Positions 54,920 through 64,000 of a stretch of DNA of 64,000 nucleotides are shown here, in pieces. This DNA is from an uncultured Pelagibacteraceae bacterium (lineage in GTDB: Bacteria > Pseudomonadota > Alphaproteobacteria > Pelagibacterales > Pelagibacteraceae). The notes beneath the pieces are model-generated. The model did no database searches. It worked only from the letters and a program-made list of their open reading frames with translations, and had not been told where the DNA came from. The stretch lies in the NCBI GenBank assembly GCA_902618565.1, contig CACNAX010000003.1, positions 17,264 through 81,263 on the forward strand, read 5' to 3'. Position 1 is the first letter of the stretch. Each line of letters opens with the position of its first letter. A program made the translations under genes and the position numbers.

Positions 54920-55864
54920 ATGAGTGAAAATCCAACTAAACACACAAAAGTGTTAATAATTGGGTCGGGTCCTGCTGGATATACAGCAGCAATTTATGCT
55001 GCAAGAGCAATGTTAAAACCAATTTTAGTTCATGGTATGGAACCTGGTGGCCAATTAACAACAACAACTGATGTTGAAAATTTTCCTGGATTTAAAGATG
55101 TAATCCAGGGCCCATGGCTTATGGATCAAATGAAAGGTCAGGCAGAAGTAGTTGGAACTGAAATGATTCAAGATCATATTGCGTCAGTGGATTTAAAATC
55201 TAAGCCATTTAAAGCTGTTGGAGATAGCGGCCAAATTTATGAAGCAGACTCAATTATTATATCAACAGGAGCTCAAGCAAGATGGTTGAATATTGATTCT
55301 GAACAAAATTTTAGAGGTTTTGGTGTATCTGCATGTGCAACATGTGATGGATTTTTCTTTAAAGACAAAACTGTAGCAGTTGTTGGGGGTGGAAATGCTG
55401 CAGTTGAAGAAGCTATGTTTTTAACAAAATTTGCCTCAAAGGTTCAGCTTATTCACAGAAGAGATAGTTTGAGAGCAGAAAAATTACTTCAAAAGAAATT
55501 AATGGAAAATAATAAAATTGAAATAATTTGGGACTCTGTTGTTGATGAAGTTATTGGAGATAATGATCCTAAAAATGTAACTGGATTAAAAATTAAAAAT
55601 GTTAAAACAAATAAAATAAACGAACTAAAAATTGATGGATTATTCATAGCTATAGGGCATGATCCAGCAACCTCATTATTTAAAGACCAACTAGAAATGG
55701 ATAATGAGGGTTATTTAATAACAAAACCGGAGTCTACGGAAACAAATATACCAGGAGTTTTTGCTGCTGGTGATGTGAAAGATAAAGTATTTAGACAGGC
55801 AGTTACAGCAGCTGGTATGGGATGTATGGCAGCATTAGAGGCTGAAAAACATTTATCCGAATAA
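54920..55864 (+). CDS. trxB: Thioredoxin-disulfide reductase
   Basis: IGSGPAGYTAAIYAARA, CATCDGFFFKDKTVAVVGGGNAAVEEA. Confidence 0.97.
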   Translation: MSENPTKHTKVLIIGSGPAGYTAAIYAARAMLKPILVHGMEPGGQLTTTTDVENFPGFKDVIQGPWLMDQMKGQAEVVGTEMIQDHIASVDLKSKPFKAVGDSGQIYEADSIIISTGAQARWLNIDSEQNFRGFGVSACATCDGFFFKDKTVAVVGGGNAAVEEAMFLTKFASKVQLIHRRDSLRAEKLLQKKLMENNKIEIIWDSVVDEVIGDNDPKNVTGLKIKNVKTNKINELKIDGLFIAIGHDPATSLFKDQLEMDNEGYLITKPESTETNIPGVFAAGDVKDKVFRQAVTAAGMGCMAALEAEKHLSE

Positions 55865-56884
55865 ATGAATGAAACAGTATTGTTAACGGGTATAAGTGGA
55901 TGGATCGCTAAACACATCGCAATTGAACTATTAAATTCAGGATATAAGGTTCTTGGAACTGTTAGAAATTCCAACCTAATTGATCAAACAAAAAAAACCA
56001 TAAATAAATATGCATCAATTGACAAATTATCATTTGTCGAATTAGATCTTTTAAAAGACGAAGGTTGGGATCAGGCATTAAAAGGTTGTAAATATGTAAT
56101 GCATGTCGCTTCCCCTTTCCCTTTAAAAACTTCTAGAGATCGTGAAAGTCTTGTTCCTACTGCTAGAGATGGAACCATAAGAGTGTTAAAAGCTGCTGTT
56201 ACTGCGGGAGTTGAACGTATAATTAAAACATCATCAATTGTAGCAATGTTCAGAAAGCCTAATAGGACAAATCCATATACATTTGGTGAAAATGATTGGA
56301 GCGACGAAAATTGGCATGGTTGTAACGATTACTTTGTTTCAAAAATAAAAGCTGAAAAAGCTGCTTGGGAATTTATGGAAAATAAAGGTTTAAAAAATAA
56401 GTTGATATGTATATGTCCTGGAGGTGTTTTTGGTGATGCTTTAGATGCAAAAGAAAAAACTTCAATAAGCTATATAAAATTATTTCTTAAAGGTAAATAC
56501 CCAGGCGCTCCTGATTTTAGTATTTTGGTATCAGATATGAAGGATGTTGTTAAAGCTCACATCAATTCTTTAACAAGACCAGATGTTGGTGGAAGAAGAC
56601 TGATAATTGGCTCAGAGGTCAAAAGAATGATAGATTTTTCTAATATTATGTCTGAAGCATTACCTGAATATTCAAAAAAACTTCCAAAAAAAGTTTTGCC
56701 TAACTTTTTGATAAAAATAATCAGTCATATAGATACAAGTGCAAAAATGATGGTCCCTGATCTAGGAATTCAAATGCAAACTGATGCTTCGTATGCTGAG
56801 GATTTGTTAGGATTTAAATTTCAGCCAGCCAAAGGGTGTATCGAAGATGCAGCAAAATCAGCAGTTAGACTTGGATTGGTATAA
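55865..56884 (+). CDS. NAD-dependent epimerase / dihydroflavonol-4-reductase-like protein
   Basis: LLTGISGWIAKHIAIELLNSGYKVLGTVRN, VASPFPL, YFVSKIKAEKAAWEF (YxxxK). Confidence 0.85.
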   Translation: MNETVLLTGISGWIAKHIAIELLNSGYKVLGTVRNSNLIDQTKKTINKYASIDKLSFVELDLLKDEGWDQALKGCKYVMHVASPFPLKTSRDRESLVPTARDGTIRVLKAAVTAGVERIIKTSSIVAMFRKPNRTNPYTFGENDWSDENWHGCNDYFVSKIKAEKAAWEFMENKGLKNKLICICPGGVFGDALDAKEKTSISYIKLFLKGKYPGAPDFSILVSDMKDVVKAHINSLTRPDVGGRRLIIGSEVKRMIDFSNIMSEALPEYSKKLPKKVLPNFLIKIISHIDTSAKMMVPDLGIQMQTDASYAEDLLGFKFQPAKGCIEDAAKSAVRLGLV

Positions 56885-56950
56885 TATCACTAATTTACCA
56901 GCTATTTCAGTATAGAATAAAAAGTCATTTTAAATTATAAACGAATTTAA

Positions 56951-57325
56951 ATGGAAAACATCGTAAAGCAAATCCAGCTTATAGCATTAGTAATTATTTT
57001 AATTAGTACGGTTATTGCTTTTGGGCAAGAGATGTACCAAATGATACTCGTACAAAGAGTTACTTTAGCCGATCTGCTTTTACTTTTTTTATATCTTGAA
57101 GTGCTTGCAATGGTTAGAGTATTCTGGGAAAGCCAATCAATACAAATTACACTGCCGTTATTTATTGCTATAACAGCACTTGCTAGATTTATTATTTTAC
57201 AAGGAAAATCTCTAAATCCAGAGATATTACTATATGAAGCTGGTGCGATTGTTTTGATTGCTTTAGCAATTGTAATTTTAAGATTTAGAAATTCTTCACT
57301 AATTGGATTAAATAAAAAAAAATAG
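56951..57325 (+). CDS. PsiE-like membrane protein
   Basis: 4 TM, DLLLLFLYLEVLAMVRVFW PsiE-like motif. Confidence 0.75.
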   Translation: MENIVKQIQLIALVIILISTVIAFGQEMYQMILVQRVTLADLLLLFLYLEVLAMVRVFWESQSIQITLPLFIAITALARFIILQGKSLNPEILLYEAGAIVLIALAIVILRFRNSSLIGLNKKK

Positions 57326-57327
57326 GT

Positions 57328-58515
57328 TTATCCTAAATCCTCACAAAACTTTTTAATTCTAGACATTGCTATTTTAAGTTTTGCCATTGAAGTTGCATAT
57401 GAAATTCTGAAATATCCATCTAAACCAAATGCTGAGCCTTGAACAGCGGCAACATTTTGCTTTTCTAAGAGTTGTTGGACAAAATCAGTATCTTTTTTAA
57501 GTTTAGTTCTTTTATTTAAAAGTTTTTTACAATTAGGAAATACGTAAAATGCACCATTAGGTTTTAAACAACTAATACCATCAATATTATTTAAACTTTT
57601 TACGACAAAATCTCTTCTTTCTTTAAATGATTTTGCTCTCTTCTTAATAAAGTCTTGTTTTCCATTCAAGGCTTCAACAGCTGCTGCTTGACTAATTGAT
57701 GATGGATTCGAAGTAGATTGAGACTGAATTTTTCTAATTGCAGAAATTATTTCATTTGGTCCAGCTGCATAACCAATTCTCCAACCAGTCATTGCATAAG
57801 ATTTGCTCACACCATTCATTGTTAATGTTCGAGATTTTAATTTTGAAATTTGAGCAATAGTAAAAAATTTAAAATTATCATATTTAACATGCTCATAAAT
57901 ATCATCGCTCAAAATGTGAACTTTTTTGTTTTTTATTAAAACCTTTGCTAATTTTTGAATTTCTGATTTGCTGTATCCAGATCCAGTTGGATTAGATGGT
58001 GAGTTAAGGATTATCCACTTCGTTCTTTTTGTAATTGCAGTTTTTAATTTTGCAGGTGTAATTTTAAATCCATCTTTTTCATCACATTTTACTATTTTTG
58101 GTTTTCCTCCTGCTAAGAGAACCATATCCGGATATGAAACCCAGAATGGAGCAGGAATAATAACTTCATCTCCTTTATTTAAAGTTGCCATAAAAGTGTT
58201 ATAGAGAACTTGTTTACCTCCAGTTCCAACTGTGATTTCGTCTAATTTATAATTTAGTTTATTTTCTCTTTTAAATTTTTTTAAAATTGCTTTTTTTAAT
58301 GCTGGAGTTCCATCAACTGCAGTATACTTTGTATCTCCGTCTCTTATTGCTTTAATGGCTGCATTTTTAACATTGATAGGAGTATCAAAATCTGGTTCCC
58401 CTGCCCCAAGGCCAACTACATCTTTTCCTGCAGCTCTTAATTCTCTTGCCTTTTGAGTAACTGCAATAGTTGGGGATGGTTTAATTCTTTTTAAATTATT
58501 AGATATTATGCTCAT
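57328..58515 (-). CDS. aspC: Class I aminotransferase, aspartate aminotransferase-like
   Basis: VVGLGAGEPDFDTP, NSPSNPTGSGYS, MNGVSKSYAMTGWRIGY. Confidence 0.92.
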   Translation of the reverse strand: MSIISNNLKRIKPSPTIAVTQKARELRAAGKDVVGLGAGEPDFDTPINVKNAAIKAIRDGDTKYTAVDGTPALKKAILKKFKRENKLNYKLDEITVGTGGKQVLYNTFMATLNKGDEVIIPAPFWVSYPDMVLLAGGKPKIVKCDEKDGFKITPAKLKTAITKRTKWIILNSPSNPTGSGYSKSEIQKLAKVLIKNKKVHILSDDIYEHVKYDNFKFFTIAQISKLKSRTLTMNGVSKSYAMTGWRIGYAAGPNEIISAIRKIQSQSTSNPSSISQAAAVEALNGKQDFIKKRAKSFKERRDFVVKSLNNIDGISCLKPNGAFYVFPNCKKLLNKRTKLKKDTDFVQQLLEKQNVAAVQGSAFGLDGYFRISYATSMAKLKIAMSRIKKFCEDLG

Positions 58516-58551
58516 TGAATTATGAAATTATTCAATTACGTTGTTTAATAT

Positions 58552-60726
58552 ATGGAGAATACATATCAAGACCTAATTACAGACATTCAGAGCAAAAACC
58601 CAAAAATCGGTGGAAAACTCGAAGGTGGAAAAAAATTCAAAATAAAGTCAGATTTTACCCCGGCTGGTGACCAGCCAGAGGCAATTAAAAAGCTTGTCCA
58701 AGGAGCTAAAAAAAATGAGTTTAATCAAGTATTATTAGGAGTAACTGGATCTGGAAAAACTTTTACAATGGCAAAAGTTATAGAAGCTACGAATAGACCA
58801 GCGTTAATATTGGCACCAAATAAAACTTTGGCAGCTCAACTTTACGGTGAGATGAAAACTTTTTTCCCAGATAATGCTGTTGAGTATTTTGTATCTTACT
58901 ATGATTATTACACTCCGGAAGCTTACGTGCCAAGATCAGATACGTACATAGAGAAAGAAGCATCTATAAACGAGCAGATTGATAGAATGAGACACTCGGC
59001 AACAAGATCTCTTCTTGAAAGAGACGATGTTTTAATTGTTGCAAGTGTTTCCTGTATTTATGGTTTGGGATCAGTAGAAGCTTACAGCAAAATGACTCTA
59101 ACTCTACAGAAAAACTATGAATATAATAGAGAACAAATAATAAAATCTCTTGTTGCTCTTCAGTACAAGAGAAATGATCAAAATTTTTATAGAGGAACAT
59201 TTAGGGCAAGGGGAGAATATTTAGAAATATTTCCGTCTCATCTAGAGGATAGAGCATGGAGACTAAGTTTATTTGGTGATAAACTTGAAAAGATTGAGGA
59301 ATTTGATCCTTTGACGGGAGATCAAGTTAGAGATCTTAGTCTAGTAAAAGTTTATGCTAATTCTCATTACATCACTCCCAAACCAACTGTAGAACAAGCA
59401 ATTATAAAAATAAGAAAAGAATTAGAAGAGACTTTAAAAAAACACAAAGCAGAAAACAAGTTACTAGAGGCACAACGATTAGAGGAGAGAACTAAATTTG
59501 ATTTAGAAATGATTGAGGCAACTGGATCTTGTGCAGGTATTGAAAATTATTCAAGATTTTTATCTGGTAGAAAACCAGGAGAGCCACCACCTACTCTTTT
59601 CGAATATTTTCCTGATAACACATTAGTTTTTGTTGATGAATCTCATGTTACAGTTCCCCAACTTAATGGGATGTTTAAGGGAGATAGATCTCGAAAAAGC
59701 ACGTTGGCTGAGTATGGTTTTAGATTACCTTCCTGCATGGACAATAGACCTTTAAAATTTGAAGAGTGGGATTTGATGAGAACACAAACTGTATTTGTTT
59801 CAGCAACTCCTGGCCCGTGGGAATTGGAACAGACTAAAGGTAAGTTTATTGATCAGGTAATAAGGCCTACAGGCTTAATTGATCCACCAGTTGAGATTAG
59901 ACCAGCCAAAAATCAAGTAGACGACCTTATGCATGAATGTAAAAAAGTAGTTGAAAATAATTATAGAGTTTTGGTTACAACACTTACAAAAAAAATGGCA
60001 GAGGATTTAACCGAGTATCTTCATGAAAATGGGATAAAAGTAAGATACCTTCATTCTGATATAGATACACTTGAGAGAATTGAGATTATGAGAGACCTTA
60101 GAATGGGTGTATTTGATGTTCTAGTTGGAATAAATTTATTAAGAGAAGGTTTAGATATTCCAGAATGTGCATTAGTAGGAATACTAGATGCTGATAAAGA
60201 AGGATTTTTGCGATCAGAAACTTCACTAATTCAAACAATAGGAAGAGCCGCAAGAAACGTAGATGGAAAAGTTATTCTTTATGCTGATAAAGAAACAAAA
60301 AGTATAAAGAAAGCAATTAAAGAAACTGAGCGAAGAAGAAAAATTCAATTAGAGTACAATAAGAAAAATAAAATCGACGCTAAATCTGTAAAAAAAGAAA
60401 TAAGTGATATTCTAGAAAGTGTTTACGAGAAAGATTACGTCAAAATAAGTGAGGGTTCCAATATTGGTGGTAACCTTAAAAAACATTTAAAAGGATTAGA
60501 CAAAAAGATGAAAGAAGCTGCATCTAATTTGGAATTTGAGGAAGCCGCTAAAATTAGAGATGAGATGAGAAAACTTCAAAGTACTGAATTAGAAATTACT
60601 TTAAACCCCAAAATTAGACAGTACGATGTTAAAAATAAAATTTATCCTAAAGGTAGATCAACACTAGGTATGCCTGGCACAAGGGTAACAAAAAAAAGAG
60701 ATAAAAAATGGAAGCACGGAAGATAA
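58552..60726 (+). CDS. uvrB: Excinuclease ABC subunit B
   Basis: [52 protein letters not shown]-terminal UVR motif. Confidence 0.98.
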   Translation: MENTYQDLITDIQSKNPKIGGKLEGGKKFKIKSDFTPAGDQPEAIKKLVQGAKKNEFNQVLLGVTGSGKTFTMAKVIEATNRPALILAPNKTLAAQLYGEMKTFFPDNAVEYFVSYYDYYTPEAYVPRSDTYIEKEASINEQIDRMRHSATRSLLERDDVLIVASVSCIYGLGSVEAYSKMTLTLQKNYEYNREQIIKSLVALQYKRNDQNFYRGTFRARGEYLEIFPSHLEDRAWRLSLFGDKLEKIEEFDPLTGDQVRDLSLVKVYANSHYITPKPTVEQAIIKIRKELEETLKKHKAENKLLEAQRLEERTKFDLEMIEATGSCAGIENYSRFLSGRKPGEPPPTLFEYFPDNTLVFVDESHVTVPQLNGMFKGDRSRKSTLAEYGFRLPSCMDNRPLKFEEWDLMRTQTVFVSATPGPWELEQTKGKFIDQVIRPTGLIDPPVEIRPAKNQVDDLMHECKKVVENNYRVLVTTLTKKMAEDLTEYLHENGIKVRYLHSDIDTLERIEIMRDLRMGVFDVLVGINLLREGLDIPECALVGILDADKEGFLRSETSLIQTIGRAARNVDGKVILYADKETKSIKKAIKETERRRKIQLEYNKKNKIDAKSVKKEISDILESVYEKDYVKISEGSNIGGNLKKHLKGLDKKMKEAASNLEFEEAAKIRDEMRKLQSTELEITLNPKIRQYDVKNKIYPKGRSTLGMPGTRVTKKRDKKWKHGR

Positions 60727-61463
60727 TAATTACTGGAGCAGCAACTCGTATGGGGGCTGCGATAGCTAAAAAATTATCTGGGCCTAATATTGAAATTGTT
60801 ATCCATTATAACAAATCTAAATCCAAAGCAGAGAGTCTTAAAAAAGATTTAAATAAAAGTGGTACAAAGATTTATCTGGTAAAAGCAGATTTAACTAAAG
60901 AGAACGATATACAGAAAATGTTAAAGTTTTCAAAAACAAAATTGAAATATTTTGATTGTTTAATAAATAATGCTTCATTATTTGAAAACGACAACCTTGA
61001 GAAATTTACAACAAAAAGTTGGGAAAGCCATTTAAAAGCTAATTTAAAAGCGCCAGCTTTATTGACAAAAGGTTTTGCTAAAAATGCTAGAGGCAAAAAC
61101 AATAATATTATTAATATAATTGATCAAAGAATATTTAAATTAACACCATATTTTTTTTCATACACATTAAGTAAAACTGGTCTTTATACTTTAACCAAAA
61201 CTAGCGCTATGAGTCTTGCACCAAATATTAGAGTAAATGGAATTGCTCCGGGTCCAACTATTAAAAATAAAAGACAGTCTGAAAAACATTTTAAAAAGCA
61301 ATACATGGCGACACCTCTTAAAAGACAGACAAATGTACAAGAAATCTGCAATGCAGTTGACTTTTTTATCAAAAATAAATCTATTACTGGTCAAGTTTTA
61401 GCAATTGATAGTGGCCAAAACTTAAACTGGCAAACTCCAGACATAATGGGTGGTAAGGAATGA
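60708..61463 (+). CDS. Short-chain dehydrogenase, possibly FolM-like (pteridine reductase)
   Basis: [41 protein letters not shown]; three genes from folB. Confidence 0.75.
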   Translation: MEARKIIITGAATRMGAAIAKKLSGPNIEIVIHYNKSKSKAESLKKDLNKSGTKIYLVKADLTKENDIQKMLKFSKTKLKYFDCLINNASLFENDNLEKFTTKSWESHLKANLKAPALLTKGFAKNARGKNNNIINIIDQRIFKLTPYFFSYTLSKTGLYTLTKTSAMSLAPNIRVNGIAPGPTIKNKRQSEKHFKKQYMATPLKRQTNVQEICNAVDFFIKNKSITGQVLAIDSGQNLNWQTPDIMGGKE

Positions 61464-62470
61464 AAAAATTAATAATTACAATTTCAATATTTTTTAAATT
61501 AATTTCTTTAGCAGAAGCTAGAGAATGTAAATCTGGAGATATAAAGGGAGATGCATTTATTTATAGTGATGGAAAAAAAGTAACTGTAATAAAAGGAACT
61601 GATATTCCAAATCCAGAAAATAAAATCATAATGATCTATAATACAGGAGGGTGGAAAGTTGAAAAGAAATGGGGAGTGTGTAAAGATTTTCTTCCTAAAC
61701 AATTAGGTCAAATATCTGGAACTAAAATTAAAGGTAAAGAATTAGTTCTATTGCTTAATGGTAATCTCCATAAGGCAGGTGGAGATGATGGATATAAATG
61801 TGGCTGGAAATTTAAAGGGGCTTGGCACAAACCTTGGTATGACTGTGTAATTGCCGAATGGGCTATTCCAAAGAGGGTAAAGGTAAATAAAGATCTTATT
61901 GATAAACTAGTCTCTAAAGGAACACCACGAAATCAAATTTTTATGTCAGGTCTATCATGTGGAGGTATTGACACTCTTCGACACAAAGGTTTACACCCAA
62001 AAGATTTTAATGCCACGATTTCTTTTATGCCTAATTGTTGGGATAGAAGACCTAATACACCTCTAAGAAAAATGGTAATAGACGAGATTAAAAGTTTTGA
62101 GAGAATAGATGCATTAGTTTTTCACAGTCCTGTGGATGGTGAGGGAGATTGGCGAAGCAACAGCGAATGGATGAAGAAAGATTTAGGAAATATTCCTGGT
62201 ATTAATTGGATTGATACCCCTGGTCATACAGGAAAAGATATTGAAGTTAATGGTATGAAATGCAAAATTAAAGAAAAAATGAAAGGTGGATGGGAAGAGG
62301 CGTGGCCGGAAGGTAAAGAAAAACTTACAAGTGAAAAAAAATTTATAGCTCTTGACAAAAAGTTGAAGAAAGAAATGAAAAAGAAAGCAGCTGGTCATTA
62401 TATGGTTTCATATCCTTGTTTTAAATATTACCACCCAAAAATTATTAATTTTATAGAATCCCGGATTTAA
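61460..62470 (+). CDS. Secreted Cys-rich putative alpha/beta-hydrolase
   Basis: Signal peptide; nucleophile-elbow-like GLSCGG; many Cys residues. Function unknown. Confidence 0.55.
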   Translation: MKKLIITISIFFKLISLAEARECKSGDIKGDAFIYSDGKKVTVIKGTDIPNPENKIIMIYNTGGWKVEKKWGVCKDFLPKQLGQISGTKIKGKELVLLLNGNLHKAGGDDGYKCGWKFKGAWHKPWYDCVIAEWAIPKRVKVNKDLIDKLVSKGTPRNQIFMSGLSCGGIDTLRHKGLHPKDFNATISFMPNCWDRRPNTPLRKMVIDEIKSFERIDALVFHSPVDGEGDWRSNSEWMKKDLGNIPGINWIDTPGHTGKDIEVNGMKCKIKEKMKGGWEEAWPEGKEKLTSEKKFIALDKKLKKEMKKKAAGHYMVSYPCFKYYHPKIINFIESRI

Positions 62471-62472
62471 AG

Positions 62473-62898
62473 ATGAAAAAAAATAATCTTAAAATCGTTA
62501 AAATAGATAAAAATAAAAGTTTATTTAATTACGAAAAAAAAGTTTTAATAAAAGAATTAGTGTTAGACTTAAAACTTGGTTATTTTGATTTTGAAAAAGA
62601 AAAACCTCAAAAAGTAAAATTTAATTTAGAAGTAAATTATCAAGATAAACAGCCATCGAATGATAAAGATATTAAATCGATAGTGAATTATGCTAAAATT
62701 GTAAAATTAATAAAAAAATTGGTAAAAAATAAACATTATAATTTTCTTGAAACATTGGCAGAAGATGTTTTTGATGAGCTATTCAAAGATAAAAGAATAG
62801 ATAAAATTACTCTTCAAATCGAAAAATTAGAAATAATGAAGGATTGCAGCTCAGTTGGGATCCAAATTTCTAAAAAAAGAAGCCATGATCAGCTCTGA
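62473..62898 (+). CDS. folB: Dihydroneopterin aldolase
   Basis: [41 protein letters not shown]. Confidence 0.85.
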   Translation: MKKNNLKIVKIDKNKSLFNYEKKVLIKELVLDLKLGYFDFEKEKPQKVKFNLEVNYQDKQPSNDKDIKSIVNYAKIVKLIKKLVKNKHYNFLETLAEDVFDELFKDKRIDKITLQIEKLEIMKDCSSVGIQISKKRSHDQL

Positions 62899-64000
62899 TA
62901 TAGGTAAAGAAGTAATTAAAAAAGAATTGCACTTGGTTCCTAAGCTTCCAGGTGTTTATAGGATGCTAAATTCAAAAGGAGAAATTCTTTATGTGGGTAA
63001 AGCAAAAAACCTTCCGAACAGACTTAAAAGTTATGTATCAGAGAAAAGTCATATCATTAGGACTGAGAGAATGCTCTCTCAAACAAAAAGACTCGAAATT
63101 ACTACTACTTCAAATGAAAGTGAGGCTTTACTTTTAGAAGCAAATTTAATTAAAAAGTTTAAACCAAAATTTAATATTTTACTAAGAGACGATAAATCCT
63201 TTCCTTTTATTTTTATAGGCGACAAAGATAAATGGCCACAAATCAAAAGGCACAGAGGAAAAAAAGGTAAAGAAGGATTTTATTTTGGACCATTTGCATC
63301 AGCTGGATCTGCAAATTGGACTATAAAAATGATCCAAAAAATATTTCATCTCAGAATTTGTGATGATACTGTTTTCAAAAATAGAGAAAGACCCTGCATA
63401 CTTTATCAAATTAAAAGGTGCTCGGGACCTTGTGTTGGTTACGTAACTGAGAGTGATTATAAACAAACTGTTGATGATGCAATTGAGTTTGTGTCAGGCA
63501 AATCTAGAAAAATTCAGAAAAGCTTATCTAATCAAATGGAAAAGGCTAGTGAGGATTTAGACTTTGAAAAAGCAGCAATATTAAGAGATCGAATTAAATC
63601 GTTAAATATTATCCAATCTTCTCAAAGAATTAATGAAGCAAATTTAGTCGAAGCAGATGTTATCGCGGGATATAAAGAGTCTGGAAAAACTTGTATTCAA
63701 GTTTTTTTTTATAGGTCAAAACAAAATTGGGGTAATCAAGCTTTTTTTCCAAAGCATGATCCAGAAGAAAATCTCAGTGATATCATTAACTCTTTTGTCT
63801 CTCAATTTTATGAAAATAAAAGTGTGCCATCTTCAATAATTTTATCAAATGAAATTAAAGAGAAAGAATTAATTGAAAAAACACTTACACAAAAAGAAGG
63901 TAAGCAAATCACAATTACTGTTGCAAAAAAAGGGACAAAACTAAAAGTTATTAATCAAGCAATAAATAATGCAAAAGATAGTTTGAATAGAAAACTTTAC
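62885..64000 (+). CDS. uvrC: Excinuclease ABC subunit C, N-terminal part (runs off window)
   Basis: ATG at 62885: [51 protein letters not shown] (GIY-YIG); open to 64000, so absent from the track. Confidence 0.95.
   Translation, partial: MISSDIGKEVIKKELHLVPKLPGVYRMLNSKGEILYVGKAKNLPNRLKSYVSEKSHIIRTERMLSQTKRLEITTTSNESEALLLEANLIKKFKPKFNILLRDDKSFPFIFIGDKDKWPQIKRHRGKKGKEGFYFGPFASAGSANWTIKMIQKIFHLRICDDTVFKNRERPCILYQIKRCSGPCVGYVTESDYKQTVDDAIEFVSGKSRKIQKSLSNQMEKASEDLDFEKAAILRDRIKSLNIIQSSQRINEANLVEADVIAGYKESGKTCIQVFFYRSKQNWGNQAFFPKHDPEENLSDIINSFVSQFYENKSVPSSIILSNEIKEKELIEKTLTQKEGKQITITVAKKGTKLKVINQAINNAKDSLNRKLY

Noticed and set aside
63657-63839. 60-aa plus-strand ORF near window end
   Set aside because: Alternative frame of uvrC, whose open frame runs from 62885 to the window edge.

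Overview
AT-rich, gene-dense window with the gene content and order typical of a streamlined SAR11/Pelagibacter-like alphaproteobacterium. That assignment is an inference from content, not a database match. No CRISPR array, transposase, integrase or prophage is visible. Main blocks: (1) umuDC with an exact GAAC-N7-GAAC alphaproteobacterial-type SOS box next to the umuD start; (2) two glycosyltransferases with an unannotated 34-aa single-TM sORF filling the gap between them; (3) proteorhodopsin (Gln tuning residue, blue-type), then ferredoxin, ferredoxin reductase and GST, with a strong terminator directly after the rhodopsin; (4) a ~21 kb dcw cell-wall/division cluster (mraZ-ftsZ-rsmH-ftsL-ftsI-murE/murF fusion-mraY-murD-ftsW-murG-murC-murB-ddl-ftsQ-ftsA-lpxC-bamD-ligA) with ftsZ displaced to the second position, a single-ORF MurE-MurF fusion and a three-repeat MraZ-type operator (TGGGN x3, 10-bp period); (5) rnpB; (6) yqeY-dnaG-rpoD followed by two tRNAs. 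The tRNA-Val(GAC) begins on the last base of the rpoD stop codon and has a very atypical elbow (non-canonical D- and T-loops); (7) carAB with a TTG start, then trxB, aspC, uvrB, folB and a truncated uvrC. The strongest leads are the rpoD stop/tRNA-Val overlap, the unusual tRNA-Val elbow, the hidden 34-aa sORF and the MraZ operator.
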